This document shows positions 24,670 through 37,434 of a stretch of 60,000 nucleotides of DNA, piece after piece; positions within the stretch are counted from its first letter, which is position 1; each line of letters starts with the position of its first letter. Made by a program: the position numbers and the translations under genes. Source of the stretch: Membranipora membranacea (Eukaryota; Bryozoa; Gymnolaemata; Cheilostomatida; Membraniporidae); NCBI GenBank assembly GCA_914767715.1, contig OU612072.1, positions 5,644,001 through 5,704,000 of the forward strand. The letters run 5' to 3'. The notes under the pieces were generated by a model that saw nothing but the letters and a program-made list of their open reading frames with translations, ran no database searches and was not told the origin of the DNA.

Positions 24670-26264
24670 CTACCACTGCTCCATATTCCCGTCAGTAGCT
24701 GCTTGGATTTCACCTATACAAACACCTTCATATAGCTTGAACCTTGTAGAGGATTTGCTGAGCATGTGTAGAACTGTCTCTGAATCTATGAGGTGATGTA
24801 CTCTTTCAAACTTGAATCTCATCTCTTTCTCTATCAACTGGCGGGCTCTCTCTGACATCACGGCTCCATTGAGCTCTAGTTGAGGCGTTGATCTGTTTAC
24901 CAATGGTGCTACTCTTGACTTCGCCATAATGAGTCTGCACCAGCAATTTCCTTCTTGCAACTCCGATCTAATGTACGAGGCAAATCCGTATGCTTTTTCA
25001 CTAGCATCAGATAGAATTATCAGGCTGGGACTCCCTTTTGCATTAAGAGGTGTGAGGCATCGGTCATATTGTACACCGATCACCTCACACAATGAGGTGA
25101 AATACCGCACCCAATCTGCAGTCATGGGAGGTGGAAGTGGATCATCCCACTTTAGTTTGTGTTCCCATGTCTCCCTTAAGAGTAACTTCCCAAGCATAAG
25201 GAATGGAGTGAGAATACCTAATGGATCATAGAGTTTCATGACCTGACCCAATACCAATCTCTTGGTTAAGATAGTAGGTATTGATCTAGGTATTTCCTCA
25301 ATGGTGAGATTTGGTTGTGTATGCTGTCCTCTCTTCTTCGGGGAAAAATTCAGTGTTGACTAAAATATGATCTTGTCTTGTCCTGGATTCCAGTTGACGC
25401 CAAGGACTTGTGTCATGTCCTCTGATTGCGGTTCTTCTTTATTGAACGTCCAGCTCTTGACCTTGAAGCCTGCACTGCTGAGTACTTCCTCTGTTTCTTT
25501 CGCTAACTCGACAGCCTGCTCCTTGCTTTCTGTTGATTCAACAATATCATCAACATAGATCGATTGCTGAAGGACATCTGCTGCCTTTGGGCATTCATTT
25601 ACACGAGTGATAATGTAGATGTCCGGGTCGCGGTCAGTTTCTAGACCCCTCCACAAGAACCTGTGACATTGCTGTACTGTAGGCGTGACATGAATTGAAT
25701 TGTACATATTTTTTATGTCGCCCACTAAAACTCCCTGACCTTCTCGCCACCTCAATATTACACCTAGTAGGTTATTGATGTTACAGTCAGGGCCCTTGGC
25801 CACTGCGTCATTCAGTGATATTCCTTTGGACTTCTGACTCGAGTTGAAGACAATACGTACGGGGTAGATGCTGACTTAGGATTTCGCACGGCAAGGTGAC
25901 TGATGTAGAACCTAGGTCCCTGCCATTCGATAACCTCTGTGGCAGTCAATTTCCTTGCTACACCCCTATCAACCATATCATGGATTTGTTTTGCATATTT
26001 GTCCATCCACGATTTGCCTCTCTTGAGCAGATTAGACTCTGTGCTTCTCAAAGTGGGCAAAAAATCCGAATAGTTATCTGGTAGTGCTCCGGGGTTCATG
26101 ATCCATGGGTAATTAGCTATCCAGATTTTATCTTCAGGGTCAAAGTGAAGACCATCACGTATTAGCCGAAGCTCTTGCTGCTCCTGGAAAGAGAATGTAT
26201 GACCTGGTATCGGACATTTCCCACACTTGCAGGATCCGCATCTGGGATTGATCTCAGTCACCAA
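24670..26264 (-). pseudogene. BEL/Pao reverse transcriptase and RNase H
   Basis: Upstream part: CGSCKCGKCPIPGH, then ANYPWIMNPGALPDN. After a frame shift near 25855 the RT continues with VRIVFNSSQKSKG, GDIKNMYNSIHV and the catalytic box SIYVDDIVES. An in-frame TAG at 25360 separates it from LYDPLGILTPF and the RNase H region (IILSDASEKAYGFASYI, TPQLELNGAVM, HLIDSETVLHML). The catalytic YVDD and the RNase H D/E residues remain. Confidence 0.85.
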
Positions 26265-26275
26265 CTCTTCACAAA

Positions 26276-26304
26276 GGACAAATCTATCTATATTAGATAG
26301 ATTT
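26276..26304. repeat. Short palindrome in the retrotransposon pol
   Basis: ACAAATCTATCTA and its complement TAGATAGATTTGT flank three bases, exactly where the protease frame ends and the RT frame begins. Confidence 0.6.
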
Positions 26305-27378
26305 GTTACAATTACGGTGAGTTCCTTGTAGGCATCTTCCGAGTGGCCCCTCCATAACGCTCAAGTGCTCACCAGACGTTTTTATCTCTTTCTTCGGGTG
26401 ATATCCCAGGTAATCGTTGCCTATAAGGATATCAACATGCCCTGAAGCCCTCTGAAGATCTGCCACATCCCTTCGATCAGTAGATAATTCCTTCACCACC
26501 TCTATATCTAGTGCTGATATAGGGCCAGTTATTTCCTTGAGCCCTAACGCTGTGAGCGGTACTTCTGATCCATTCACCATCTTCAGCTGGATCTCATAAA
26601 TGGCCGAGTCACACCCCATCACCTTATTTCCCACAGTAGTCATATTCAACCTCAAGTCCTGTATCTTCGTTGCCTTCAATCGTCGCGCCGCCTTATTGGT
26701 AATATATGTTGCATTATACCCATTGTCAAAGAATACTGTTGCTCTATTGATAACCCCTGCGACTCCCACTTGGTGTATGGCGAACAGAGATAGGTTAGTA
26801 CTTAGCGATGAGCAATGTGAAGTACTCACTTTATGTTCCTCAACTGACTTTTGTGAGTCTGACTTATTGTCTTCTGCCGGTCGCTTGTTATGACATAGAG
26901 AAGCATGGTGATTCGTCCTTCCACAACTGGGCCAGGGTCCAGCCTTGCAGTCATTCTTCTTGTGTCTTCTTAGACGTCTAAAGCATGACCTGGCCTTCTT
27001 CAATAACTCATAGCGATCACTTATTGACAGTGCTAGGAACTCCCTGCACCCGGATGTTTTGCGCTTTGTTGGTGATTTGTCAAGCACATGGCAGTTTGGA
27101 TATTTTGTCTCCTTGGCTCCTGTGACATGATTGACATGATTGACATGATGAGTCTTCACCTTCTTATCAAAGATCATCTTCTCATCCGCTTTCTTTTCCT
27201 TCTTCAGTTTTGCGCCATCACGCTCAGATTGTCCCAATATAAGGCTTCTTTCTTGCTCTAGAAATATCATGAAGGGTGTGAAGGGATGGATAACAGCGGC
27301 CATACTCACAGTATCTATTTGGCGCGTTTCCAGGAGTTGGCTATACACTAGCTCGACTGAGTTGATTATCTCAGTCAA
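26293..27378 (-). pseudogene. BEL/Pao zinc knuckle and aspartic protease region
   Basis: CKAGPWPSCGRTNHHASLC resembles the degenerate CCHC knuckle. Then VFFDNGYNATYITNKAARRL matches the protease active-site region (usually D-S/T-G; here D-N-G), and IDILIGNDYLGYH matches the distal protease motif. The frame ends at TAA 26293 inside a 13-bp-armed palindrome (26276-26304). A one-base shift there restores continuity with the reverse transcriptase. Confidence 0.75.
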
Positions 27379-28584
27379 TCCATATAATTATGTCATCATC
27401 TCTTATCGACCGAAGCTTCCCGAGCTCATTGATGGCGTCTTGGACTACCATACTCTGATTTGAATCGTAATTTTCTAGGCGCGCCCACATTCTTCTATAC
27501 GCGTCTTGCTGCCCTATGATGATCGGGCGTATGATCTCCAGTGCTTTGCCCTGCACACATTGTTAGCTGCCTCAGGCTCTCCCATTGTCTGTGGAGCATT
27601 CTCTTGCGGAATACATCAGCCAAATCGCCCGGAACTCCGCCCAGTCTTGTCGGTTGCCATTGAAGGTCGGAGGTTGAAGGTCATACCAGTACCATTATCG
27701 CCTATGTGTGGGGGTTGCCCACTTTCACTTACCTCTTACATTGGTGACATTGCACTGGAACCACTAGCATTTGTTTTTGGGTCTTGGTTTTGTCTACGGT
27801 TAGTGTCATGAGAAGGGGTTAGTGTATTTTGTGTGTCATGATCAGAGGCGATAAGAGAAGTAGCCGATTGAGAATCGTTAGGATGTACAGAAGGTTGAGA
27901 TGGATTTAAACTGTTAAGACCAAGATTATGTGGTGTGCTGCATGCAGGGCTGGCCTGCTGAGTTCTGGTTGTTCTAAGCACCTGTTTGGCTAGGAATACT
28001 TTACTTTCTAGTTTTAGGATACTCGACTTAACATTACGACCAAACTCATCGCGATCAATAATATTAATATGAAACACAGCTTCCAGGCTTTGGTTGAGCT
28101 TAGTAATACATTGCTCGGCTTCATCAAAAACATCACTGTTTATGCTTTCATCATTTCCTTCACTCTCACAAAAATCTGTGAATTGTTTGATCAGGCTATT
28201 TGCCTGGTTATCCAATAAATCTGTAGTATCATTAATAATAGATTTGACCTTGTGGTCAGAAATTGACTTTTCATTGTCAATAAAATATTGAACACCTGCT
28301 TTGTATACAGATTCAACTTGGTCATAATAAGAGTCCAAATCCAGTCCATTGGCAGTTTTGAATTGATTGACACTCTCATCAGTTACAGTGGTAATAAGCA
28401 CACAATAGTACTCGTTATTCGCATTAAATTGTGAGAATTCGTCCTCGAGCACATCAACTAAAGCTTCTAACACGGTTATTGGTTTTGTTCTGCTGATTGC
28501 TGTACTTATCTTGTTGGCGGCCGTGGTTACTCTAGCCTTTAGTTGTGTTCTAGCTTGAAGTAGTTGATGTAACTCCGTCTCCAT
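27371..28584 (-). pseudogene. BEL/Pao gag region
   Basis: ATG at 28584 opens an acidic, probably coiled region (METELHQLLQARTQLKARV) of 282 residues. After frame shifts the minus strand continues with PTFNGNRQDWAEFRAIWL and ALEIIRPIIIGQQDAYRRMW, which fit the DUF1759 retrotransposon gag region. The two parts are in different frames. Confidence 0.7.
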
Positions 28585-28635
28585 AGTGTAGTGTAGTGAG
28601 TAGTGGTCTATGCCACAGTTTTAATCACTGTATTG

Positions 28636-29051
28636 TAGTGGCGTATATTAGCACTCACGGCCCACGGATATCCGTGAGTGGCTGAATAGCTCAGTGTGTA
28701 GAGCGTCCGCTTTATAATAACTGTTAATAAGATTGTTGTGGGTTCGAATCCCATCAGGGTAAGTTTTTTTTTCAAATGGGTGCTTTATAACTGGAGCATT
28801 TTTACCGTAATCTTCTACTGCTATTGAGTTGTTTACTGAAAGTACCCAACAGCTCAGTGAGCCATTGAAATACCTCTCTGCTTGCACTATTTTGCTACCG
28901 ATATGCAAAAATTTCCGTGGTGGGAGGGCGCTTAAGCGCCCCTCCCACACCCTCCCCGCCACGCCTACGGCGTGTGGATCGGGCTGCGCCCGAGTATTAT
29001 GCTCATCTCTGAAAAGTCAGTGAGTGAAATTTTTTAGAATATACGCCCCTG
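28636..29051. mobile_element. hAT-like MITE with tRNA-like insert, copy B
   Basis: This is the same family as copy A, in inverse orientation. It is flanked by a perfect 8-bp duplication CTGTATTG (28628-28635 and 29052-29059). The tRNA-like unit runs on the plus strand from about 28680 to 28760, with AGCTCAGTGTG as A box and GGTTCGAATCC as B box. It sits just upstream of the BEL/Pao gag start and so lies in that element's leader region. Confidence 0.78.
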
Positions 29052-30247
29052 CTGTATTGGTATAGTACCAACAGGCGGTAGGAATCAACGGACCAGTAGT
29101 AAACTCTTCGACATTTATTACTGTATCGTACTAAAATTATGACAATGAAGACGAATAAAAAAGGCAAGATATTTAAATAGAAATCTATGACAATTTATAA
29201 CCAAGATCTGAAAATTTACAATTCAGCATTTTTAAAAAAGATTTTAATTACAGTTCTTAAAAGCAATAAAATTATCTGAACTTACATTAAAACTACTGCC
29301 GGATATGGCACATAGCCAGATACTTCTACACATTATCTTGATATGTTGTATATATCTGCAAGGAGTAGGGATAATTATAATAATGATACAACTAATTATT
29401 ACTGCTACATCACATTTATGAGCCGATTTAACCAGGGAGTTACAGAGAGGGAGTGGAAACGAAATGTAGCCTGTGACTTAAAAAGGCTGTTTCCAAGGGT
29501 TGTACTAATATAGTCCCTCTATTAAAATTCATTTAAGTCCTCAGTCTTTTTATATGTCTGTCTCCAGCTGAAAATTATTAAAATATTTGACATGTTTACT
29601 CAATGGTATATTCAGACACCCAGAGACAATATATCATGATGTAAATTACCACAAGTGTAGATGAGACATAGCTAGTAATATAGTAACCACTTTTGGAGGG
29701 TATTGAATTATAATTCCAATGCAAATGTTTGATGGGGGATAGAGAGACTGAAAATAAATCATTCATTCACCATTTAAAAACCATGTGAGGAGCTTAGACC
29801 AGATAAAAGTAGTGAAAGTACTTAGATAAGCCCTTTCTAACACCTAAGTGACAAAGGGAGGCATAACATACCACATTTGACTGATGAAAACCGCCATTGA
29901 TTACCAAATTATGAGGCAAATTTATGGCCATGTCTGCAGTCGAACTTTCCCTTCTCATATGAGTAGCAGAGGGATTTGGAGTCCCAGGTAAAACTAGACT
30001 ATAGTTTGAAACATGGGCTATACCTGAGTGCTATCTATATCTCTCTGCTACTTAGTTTAGTTTCTTTTCAAGAGGTTCAAACACTTTAGGAAATTTGTGG
30101 TAGAGCCCATCTTGATAAATTGCTGATTGGACAGTTGATCAAAATTATTACAGCAACTCAAGTTGTACTTCTTATTGACAGGAAGTCCCTCTCTGCTCAC
30201 ATTTTCCTTAATTTTGTGAATTTGATGATCAGATAAATTACTTAATC

Positions 30248-30450
30248 ATGCCATACAAGTACAGATTAACAGTGAGAAAGAAGAGAGTCAACTATCCTAT
30301 TCCAGTCACTTCAAAGGAGACCTCTGATGAAGGTGGATGGGAGGATGGACTAGATAATCAAGCATTGCAGCTAGGATTCACAAGGATCAGCCTCGACTCT
30401 AAACTCATTGGCTATGCAATCATAAGTTCAAAGAGTGATGGACCAGACAG
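30248..30450 (+). CDS. Possible 5' exon, unrecognised product
   Basis: ATG at 30248 opens 67 codons (MPYKYRLTVRKKRVNYPIPV...) ending near a possible donor at 30449 (CAG|TAAG or GTAAGT-like context). The protein is basic at its start and then acidic, with no family recognised. It could be an upstream exon of the transposase gene or a chance frame. Confidence 0.2.
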
Positions 30451-30722
30451 TAAGTTCAGATGCACTGTCTTGCTCTTGGTCAGTCATGAGGTTTCTAAGT
30501 TTGTCTCCCAGCGGGCAATTAGTTGTCTTAACTGAGTTAGAAAGAGGTTACCAGAAGAGGCTGAACACTGTTGCCAATTGTATGCCATATGGACCGGTGG
30601 AAGAGGTTGCCAAAAGGGATTTTTAGCAACCTCTTCAAGAAGTTTAATATAAGTTTTATATCCTTCTCAGGGAAGGATATAACAGGGATATCTCTATCCA
30701 ATATTAAAATTGAATAGTTCAT

Positions 30723-32783
30723 CTATTTGTTATATATATTTATTTATTATGTTACTCATAATGCCTGTAGAGGAGGGAGTCAGGGCAGAGAGTACTGTCT
30801 GAGTGGGTCTGCTGTAGAAGGCTTCTGCCATGCTTAGAGCATTTAGCCTAAGACTAAGAGTGTAAAGACTCAGCTGGAATCAATGATTCTTGCAACAACA
30901 AATGTATCCTTCCATCACCACCACTTTTTGTGTTGAGTGGCAAGTGGTGCCAGAAGCAGTTGATTCAATCAATGGCCACATATTTGCCTATTTCAAACTT
31001 CTTGGATGTGATACTGGTTCACAGGAATAAAATAGGGATGCTGATTTCTCATTCGGTTGTTTGGTGTCTGGGTGTAGAGAATTCTCGAATATGATCAATC
31101 AGCTAGGGGAGATAAATGCTACTTTGGTCTGCAAATTACATCGACCTCACATTGACAACCATTTTTACACTCAGCCTAGACTTCTGTGTACCATTGAAAA
31201 CAGTGATGGATAAACTGTTCTCATGCTGGAGCCATACTAATAGATGGTATATACATTATAATTTAAGTGTTAGCTAAGCTTTGTCAGTCCAGAAAATTAT
31301 TTCTGCAACCGCCAACGACAAGAAAATAAAGTATAAAAGCAGAAGCATCTAAAACCACTTTTATCTGTTGCTGGGAAATGGGGATATGTGGCTCCCTCTA
31401 GCATACATATCAAAGACAGGTGATGTCAGAGGATATTGGCCAACAAAAAATCTGCCCATTGGCAACCTCTTCAAAAGGTTGCTGGCTAAGCTTTGCCGGC
31501 TGGGCTGTGTGTGTGATGAAGGATTACATTAATTGAAATTCAAGTTGTAGCAAGTAATTAGAAGTTAGTTTGATTTTTGGATCAATTGTAACTTGTTGTT
31601 ATTAGTAGTAGTAAGTAATAACAAGTCCACTCAATTTTCCACAACTTAATAGATCTGCCTGCCATTGACACTCATCACCAATGGTGATAGTCTGAGGGTG
31701 CTCATTATTGTTCAGATGTGTATTTATATTTTGCTTCTAGGTGATCACAGGTAAGTATAAGCATGTACACCATCCCAACACCAAAATGATTGCAGTAGTA
31801 GGTAGGGTACGGTGAGCCTTGTCTATAATATTTGTTGTAACATTATTAACCACTAGATTAAATTATAACATAGCTAACATGATTTCTTTCCTATGTGTGT
31901 CATCTGTCGAATGTGTAGACCTACCAGTCACGTCATCTCAGTACACGCAATTAATCATAATAACAAATCCTCTAACAATGGTGCTCTAGTGTCCTTGGTG
32001 TTTGATTTGTACATAACTGGCATGGTTTGGTGGTTGCTATCATCATCTCACTTTTGAAGTTGTAATATAACTTTGTAATATAGAGAGTTGCGTCTTCATC
32101 AGATTCATGCTGTGAGTGTGACCAGGGTGTGACTCTATAAATATCGCATATGATATAAACAACTCTACGATGATACGTGTAGATCTTAGATCATTGAATG
32201 ATTATGTGGATGAGATTCTTTGTGCAGCCAAGTAGGTTCTTTGAAGCCAGCAACAGAGAATATGCAAGTTGAATCAAATAGTCAAATTTAGATAGTTTCT
32301 GAGAGATTGGTTTTGCTGATTCCGTGACAACTTGAAAATGGAAATTTTGAAAATCAAAGAACCCAAACCACAAAACCCTAAATAGATCTGCTTTTGATAC
32401 GATTTGGTGCTATGTCATTTTCTCATAGATGGACCTTCTTGAACAGTTGTTGAGGGGCAGAACCTCAAAACTCACCTATTAGATAATGGGAACAACGAGT
32501 TGGGTAGTCTACGGCTGTTGATGAGGTCCATCTAAAATTGTAACCTGACATGATAAAAATAATAAATGAGGCGGCACTTACACTTCCTTACACTTTCTTT
32601 TAGGCCTATATTGGAGCACATTGAATTGTACAAGTATGTTCTCACCGTGTCTCATTGGTGGACTATCCATAACTTAGGCTATGACGCAGCATATTATCAT
32701 TTCATATTATTGTGTGGCTCATCCTGATCAACAATTTGACCATTTAAATTAAGACCATTCCCATACATATTCTCTGTTAACAG
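30723..32783. other. Non-coding stretch within the 9-kb element
   Basis: No coding region recognised. AT-rich sequence, possibly an intron or leader of the plus-strand transposase gene. Confidence 0.4.
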
Positions 32784-32788
32784 GTAAG

Positions 32789-33905
32789 ATGGAACTAACC
32801 AGGCAGGTTGTTTACGATATAGAAACTAAGTCTGTCACTGTGACTATCAATGATAGAGTCGTACCATGGGACAACAAATCTCCCTCAGAGACATTAAAAG
32901 CAGTGGCGCAGTGTAAGAGCTGCCAAGGTAATACTGATTTGAACATTGCATCAGCTGCAGTATACTCAACTGGCTGCACTGTTTTACTTGAGAGTACAAC
33001 CCAGTCTACCCGCTGCCCTCCATGTTTAAAAGAACGAAAGGAACAGAGTACATCTCAAGTGTCAAGGGTAGATCCATCCTCTAAGGTGCAGCTAAAGTCC
33101 CTCTCAAAGGAAGAGTTGCTAACGCGGTCGAGAAAGATGCGTAAAGAAATTAACAGCAAGACATCTGAGTGCAAAAGACTTAGTGCCAGGTTGGCAAAAC
33201 TAATAGAGTGTGAATCCATATCTGTAGAAACAGAAACCAGTGATCTGTGTCAGTCACTAATAAGTAGTAGTGTGAGCCAGTTTGAACCCGATTCTATGAA
33301 GAAGCTGTTCCTTGAACAGCAGCTCAAAGCTAACAGCGTAAACAAGTCTGCATTGATGAGATGGCACCCAAGCATTATCCGATGGTGTCTGGTTGTACAC
33401 AACAAATCAAAGGCAGCATATCAATACATGCGGGATAGCGAGGTTGTCAATCTACCATCAGAAAGAACGCTAAGAGACTATGTGGCATTTAGGCAAATGG
33501 AGACTGGCACTCAGTGTTATGAGATCATGAACGTCGCTCAAAAGTATGGCCAGCAAGATGTAGCCCTATGTTTTGATGAGATGAAGGTCAAGGAGGGCCT
33601 GGTGTATTGCCCTCACAGTGGAAAACTGACTGGCTATGTTGACACCTTAGATGCTGATTCCTTGCTAGATGTGACTTCTAAATCATTAGAGAAATTCGCG
33701 ACACATGCCCTGGCATTTCAGATCAGAGGCCTGAAGAGCGATTTGCAGAGCGTTGTCGCCACGTATGCCACATCCTCATTAAATGCAGAAGGACTGTATC
33801 TCAGGTTTTGGGAAACTGTTGCAAATTTAGAGCTGGCAGGATTTAGGGTGAGGATCGCTGTTTCTGACGGTGCGGCTACCATCAGAATGTTTAATAACCT
33901 GCACA

Positions 33906-33950
<45 letters not shown>

Positions 33951-35801
33951 CATTCACGCCACTTCACAGTCATCTATTGTTTTTTCTTCAGTTAAAAGGA
34001 AAACATATATACTGGTACCATATCACGCAGCTAGTTGATAGCAGGGAAGCAGGAGTTATTTCCACAACACATCATCTTACCAAGCAACATATCCATCGCC
34101 AAAGCTATTCACGAATGAAAGTGAAGTATGCGGTACAGGTCAGTTGATTTCCTGAGAATCGCAAATGTAAATCAATCAAACGAAAAGGTTTAATCTGTTG
34201 GAATCCTGTTGAGCCCAAAATCTCACACCCAAGCTGCGAGTTTCAGTTCTAGCTTTGGTATGACTTTGTTATTTTGTCATCAATGATAAAGAGGTAAACA
34301 CTTCAGGCTTGTTAACAAAGAGATTGTCTGAGGCAGGACGTTTGGTTGTTTGCTATGGCAGCATTTTGGCTGCTGATCATATCACATCGAGTGTGTTAGT
34401 AGTAATAAGTATCGATACTTTTCCTTCACTCACTGAGGACTGCATTTGACAATTGTCTTTGCTCTACATTAATCCTCCCTTAATTCTTTCAAGGTTCTCA
34501 GTAGACGCACATATGAAGCCTTACAAAATCTCAAAAACGATGCGTACGATAGCACAGTGGAGCTGCTACGTTACATCAACTATGTATTTGATATACTGAA
34601 TATGAGGTCTAGAAACGAGGGAGCACGTTCGAGGAACAAGTACAAGAGTCCGCTGACAAGTTCTGATGACTGGCGCTTTGAGGTAAATACAGAGCAAAAT
34701 AAGCAAGCAACCCACCAATTGTCATGTTTTTGCTGTTGATATAGTCCAATCCCTGGTTAGCATGCACTTTTGCAGTTGTGTTCACAGGGATATTGAGCAG
34801 ACAACTCTTATCATTTCAAGTGACCTTATTTTCTATCCGTGCAGAACATTTATTTCCAGAGCTTGGATCATATCTAAATAAGTCAATAATAGATAAAGTC
34901 AAGATAAGTTAGTGATATACCTACACTGAGTCCCACTCTTAATTTTAGTATGTTGAGGGTTTCATCGCCTGGCTAAATGATTGGGAGACGGAAGTGGCCG
35001 GCAAGCAGATGAGCGCAGAAGACAGTGCTAAGTGTCTTTTGAGCCCAGCTACTAGGGATGGCTGGAAAATAACATGTAAATATTTAATCAGATACAGTCG
35101 GACAGCCTGGGTCATCCCGTAGCAAGTATGACTTTGACCTAATAACTATGCATCTGTACCGTAGATAGAAATGATGTCAACACAACAGGGAGCTACAGAA
35201 CTCCTTGATCACACTCTATATCTGTTAGTTTGTTAACCAGAGCTGATATAACTATGCATGCAAACCCACTTTGTGGTTCTCAATATATATCCACTGGTTT
35301 GTGGCTTTATATTTACTGTTATGGCTTATTATCTCTCATTTCATCAAAAGCTATGCACTCTGTCCTCACCGCTACCATTTTTAGGGCTAGGGGAGACTAA
35401 TCTAAATAATTGGTGTAAGTTGGTTAATAGTATTTGTATCAATTCACACCTTTGCTGCCAAATATTATTTATAATCTTCTTCGCACATTTCAGGCATGAG
35501 TTTTATGAAGCTCTCGAAAGATCTGTTGGCAGAGGGCTACTCATTCATTCTGACTGAGAAACTTCTGTGTCAGGACCCTACAGAACAGTATTTCAGCAGA
35601 GTAAGAAACTCTACAGGTAGCAACAATGCCCCCACAATGGCTCAATTCAACAGCTTTACACGCCTCCATTCCGTCACTAAGTCCGCCCAGAGGGACTTGA
35701 AGACGGGAAACACAACAACTGGAGCAAAGCCAAAGCTCCGTGTAAGCGAGCAGCCAACGCCAAAGAGAGCCAGGAAACCACCAAAAAAACTAACTTTATA
35801 A
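32789..35801 (+). CDS. P/THAP9-like transposase, catalytic core (4 exons, 657 aa)
   Basis: Exons 32789-34138, 34494-34682, 34949-35075 and 35494-35801 join in phase with GT/AG sites to give 657 codons plus stop. The N-terminus has Cys pairs (CKSC, CPPC) but no THAP domain. RWHPSIIRWCLVVHNKS and LPSERTLRDYV are the family's pre-catalytic motif. Catalytic residues: Asp in ALCFDEMKVKEG, Asp in VSDGAATIRMF, and Glu in CQDPTEQYFSRVR. LTKQHIHRQSYSRMKVKYA and VLSRRTYEAL sit between them as in THAP9/P transposases. The usual C-terminal GG-I/RGGL region is absent; the protein ends in a basic Lys/Pro tail. A CT repeat at 33910-33948 lies in frame in exon 1 (or in a small intron ending at the acceptor near 33990). 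It may still be active, as no stop interrupts it. Confidence 0.8.
33910..33948. repeat. (CT)n microsatellite in transposase coding region
   Basis: A dinucleotide run encodes alternating Ser/Leu right after the second catalytic Asp block. The next recognisable motif starts after a strong acceptor-like TTTTTTCTTCAG near 33992, so the run may be part of a short intron. Confidence 0.85.
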
Positions 35802-35953
35802 TCAGACAGTGTTCAGAGAATCTATAGCTTTATTGATGATACAAGTGCTAATACGCAATAAGTTTATTATTATATAATGTGTGTTGGATACATCACTGCC
35901 AACCTTAACCGTAGGATATGTTAAAAGTAAACATTTAAACAGATATTAAAAAA

Positions 35954-37434
35954 TTATGATGCACCATGTAATCCCATTAGATTTTGTCTTAGACTAGTTG
36001 AGAGGTAATTGACTTTTCCTCTGACAAATGCTTTGCAACGTACTCTGGTGAAAAACTCAGCTATCGCATAAATGAGGTCTGTACTAGTTCTACAAGTCAT
36101 AGATATGATTTCCGGTTGTTGAAGAATACATTTCATGATCATCTGAGTTAAATTACAGTTCCTATTAATATTATATAAGTAAGCGGTAGCGATTTTGTCC
36201 ATGAGTTTTAACAGTTGAAATAAATCTGAACTAATGTCTAACAAACCCCCCCGACTAATCAAAATCGTTCCATGTACTTGGTACTCCAGTCTCACTAGGG
36301 ATAGACCAGAGTGTCAGCTGCTCGAGCTCCTCGTTAGTCCAACCCGTCATCTTCTTCAGTTTTCTTAATATAAAACCCCCTACATAATATATTCCCTCTA
36401 CAGTATCATTGGATTGTAAAATAGAATCAAGTTGTAAAGAAGAATCAGTATTATGTTGATGAAGTTTACCTAATGATTTAGTGATGAATCGTTCGAAATG
36501 AAAATAGATATGATTGGGTAGTGATGACGGATTGGTGATTGAATGTACAGTCTTCTTAGAGGAAACGAATTTGATAATAGTTATATAGTCTGATTGTGGT
36601 AGGTGTTGAATCTGTGTAATCATCTGCTGTGAATCTGGCGATAGAGAGAATAGAGAATCTGATCTCATTAGAGTAATAGTGTCATTGTAAATCTGAATAG
36701 CTTGCTGATCGTCTGTAATAGGTGTATAGTAAGAAGTCGAGCATTCTGTTTGACCTGCAATTATATCAAAGGGAAACAAATTTAACCGCTGCATGAACTT
36801 CACTAAAGAGACAGTTCTCACAGAGGTATAATTAAGAAAAGCAAATATTATGCTCGCTTTGGCGGGTATGCATGTTTACGTGCATATAATATAATAGGCC
36901 TAGCTAGCTATGTAAACTAATAGTGTTAAAAATACACACCTTTAAATTTATCTTAATTTATTATTGAAACAATGTTTAGGACCATGAAGACAGGTATGCA
37001 CTATGCCTACCATGAACGGATTGAAGATGTCTTTTCAACCATCCTTCAGCTTTGTACACTTTAGTACACTCAGGCTCAGGGCACTTGTACTCCTTCGGTA
37101 CACACTTTGTACACTTCGTACATTTTGAGCATCTGATTGCCTCTTGGTGTACTGTGGAGCACTGCTCACTTATCTATCAACATTACAAGAATAAACTTGA
37201 TACAGTTACATTGCAGCAAGGGGTTGAAACAACAGAGGCGTCAACCTTTCCTGATACATGTAGGCCTACTTGCAGTGAATGTGAGTAAATCTGAGCCATT
37301 TTTGGGAAGTGCTCTAAACTTATAAATATATTTTCATAGTTAAGTAGATGCATACATACAGGTACGGAACTGTCCAAAATCTCATAGAAATCTTCAAGAT
37401 CCTCATCCATCCATCCATCGACCTCAGTAGCCAT
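35954..37434 (-). CDS. C2H2 finger + transposase-like C-terminal protein (3 exons, frameshift in exon 3)
   Basis: Exon 1 37434-37366 encodes MATEVDGWMDEDLEDFYEIL. Exon 2 37173-37011 encodes Cys-rich CSKCTKCTKC and a C2H2 finger of form C-x4-C-x12-H-x4-H (CPEPEC ... HLQSVH). Exon 3 begins at 36802 (VKFMQRLNLF). Phases 0/0 and 1/1 agree. Exon 3 reads EGIYYVGGFILRKLKK and then hits a stop at 36255. In the +1 frame it continues ILISRGGLLDISSDLFQLL, FFTRVRCKAFVRGKV and STSLRQNL to 35954. GG-I-RKL, RGGL and a terminal Arg-rich helix are the hallmarks of the C-terminal region of P/THAP9-type transposases, which the convergent plus-strand gene lacks. The frame change between 36258 and 36290 may be a mutation, a missed tiny intron or an error. 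Function inferred: accessory DNA-binding subunit. Confidence 0.5.

Larger units (their letters stand above)
23076..28584 (-). mobile_element. BEL/Pao LTR-retrotransposon, coding region, disrupted
   Basis: On the minus strand the order is gag (DUF1759-like), zinc knuckle-like and aspartic protease, reverse transcriptase, RNase H, then zinc-binding integrase with a C-terminal domain, as in BEL/Pao. The reading frame is broken by shifts in gag (about 27.55-27.74 kb), near 26290, near 25855 and near 24660, and by in-frame stops (for example TAG at 25360). LTRs were not identified. It cannot make an intact polyprotein. Confidence 0.85.
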
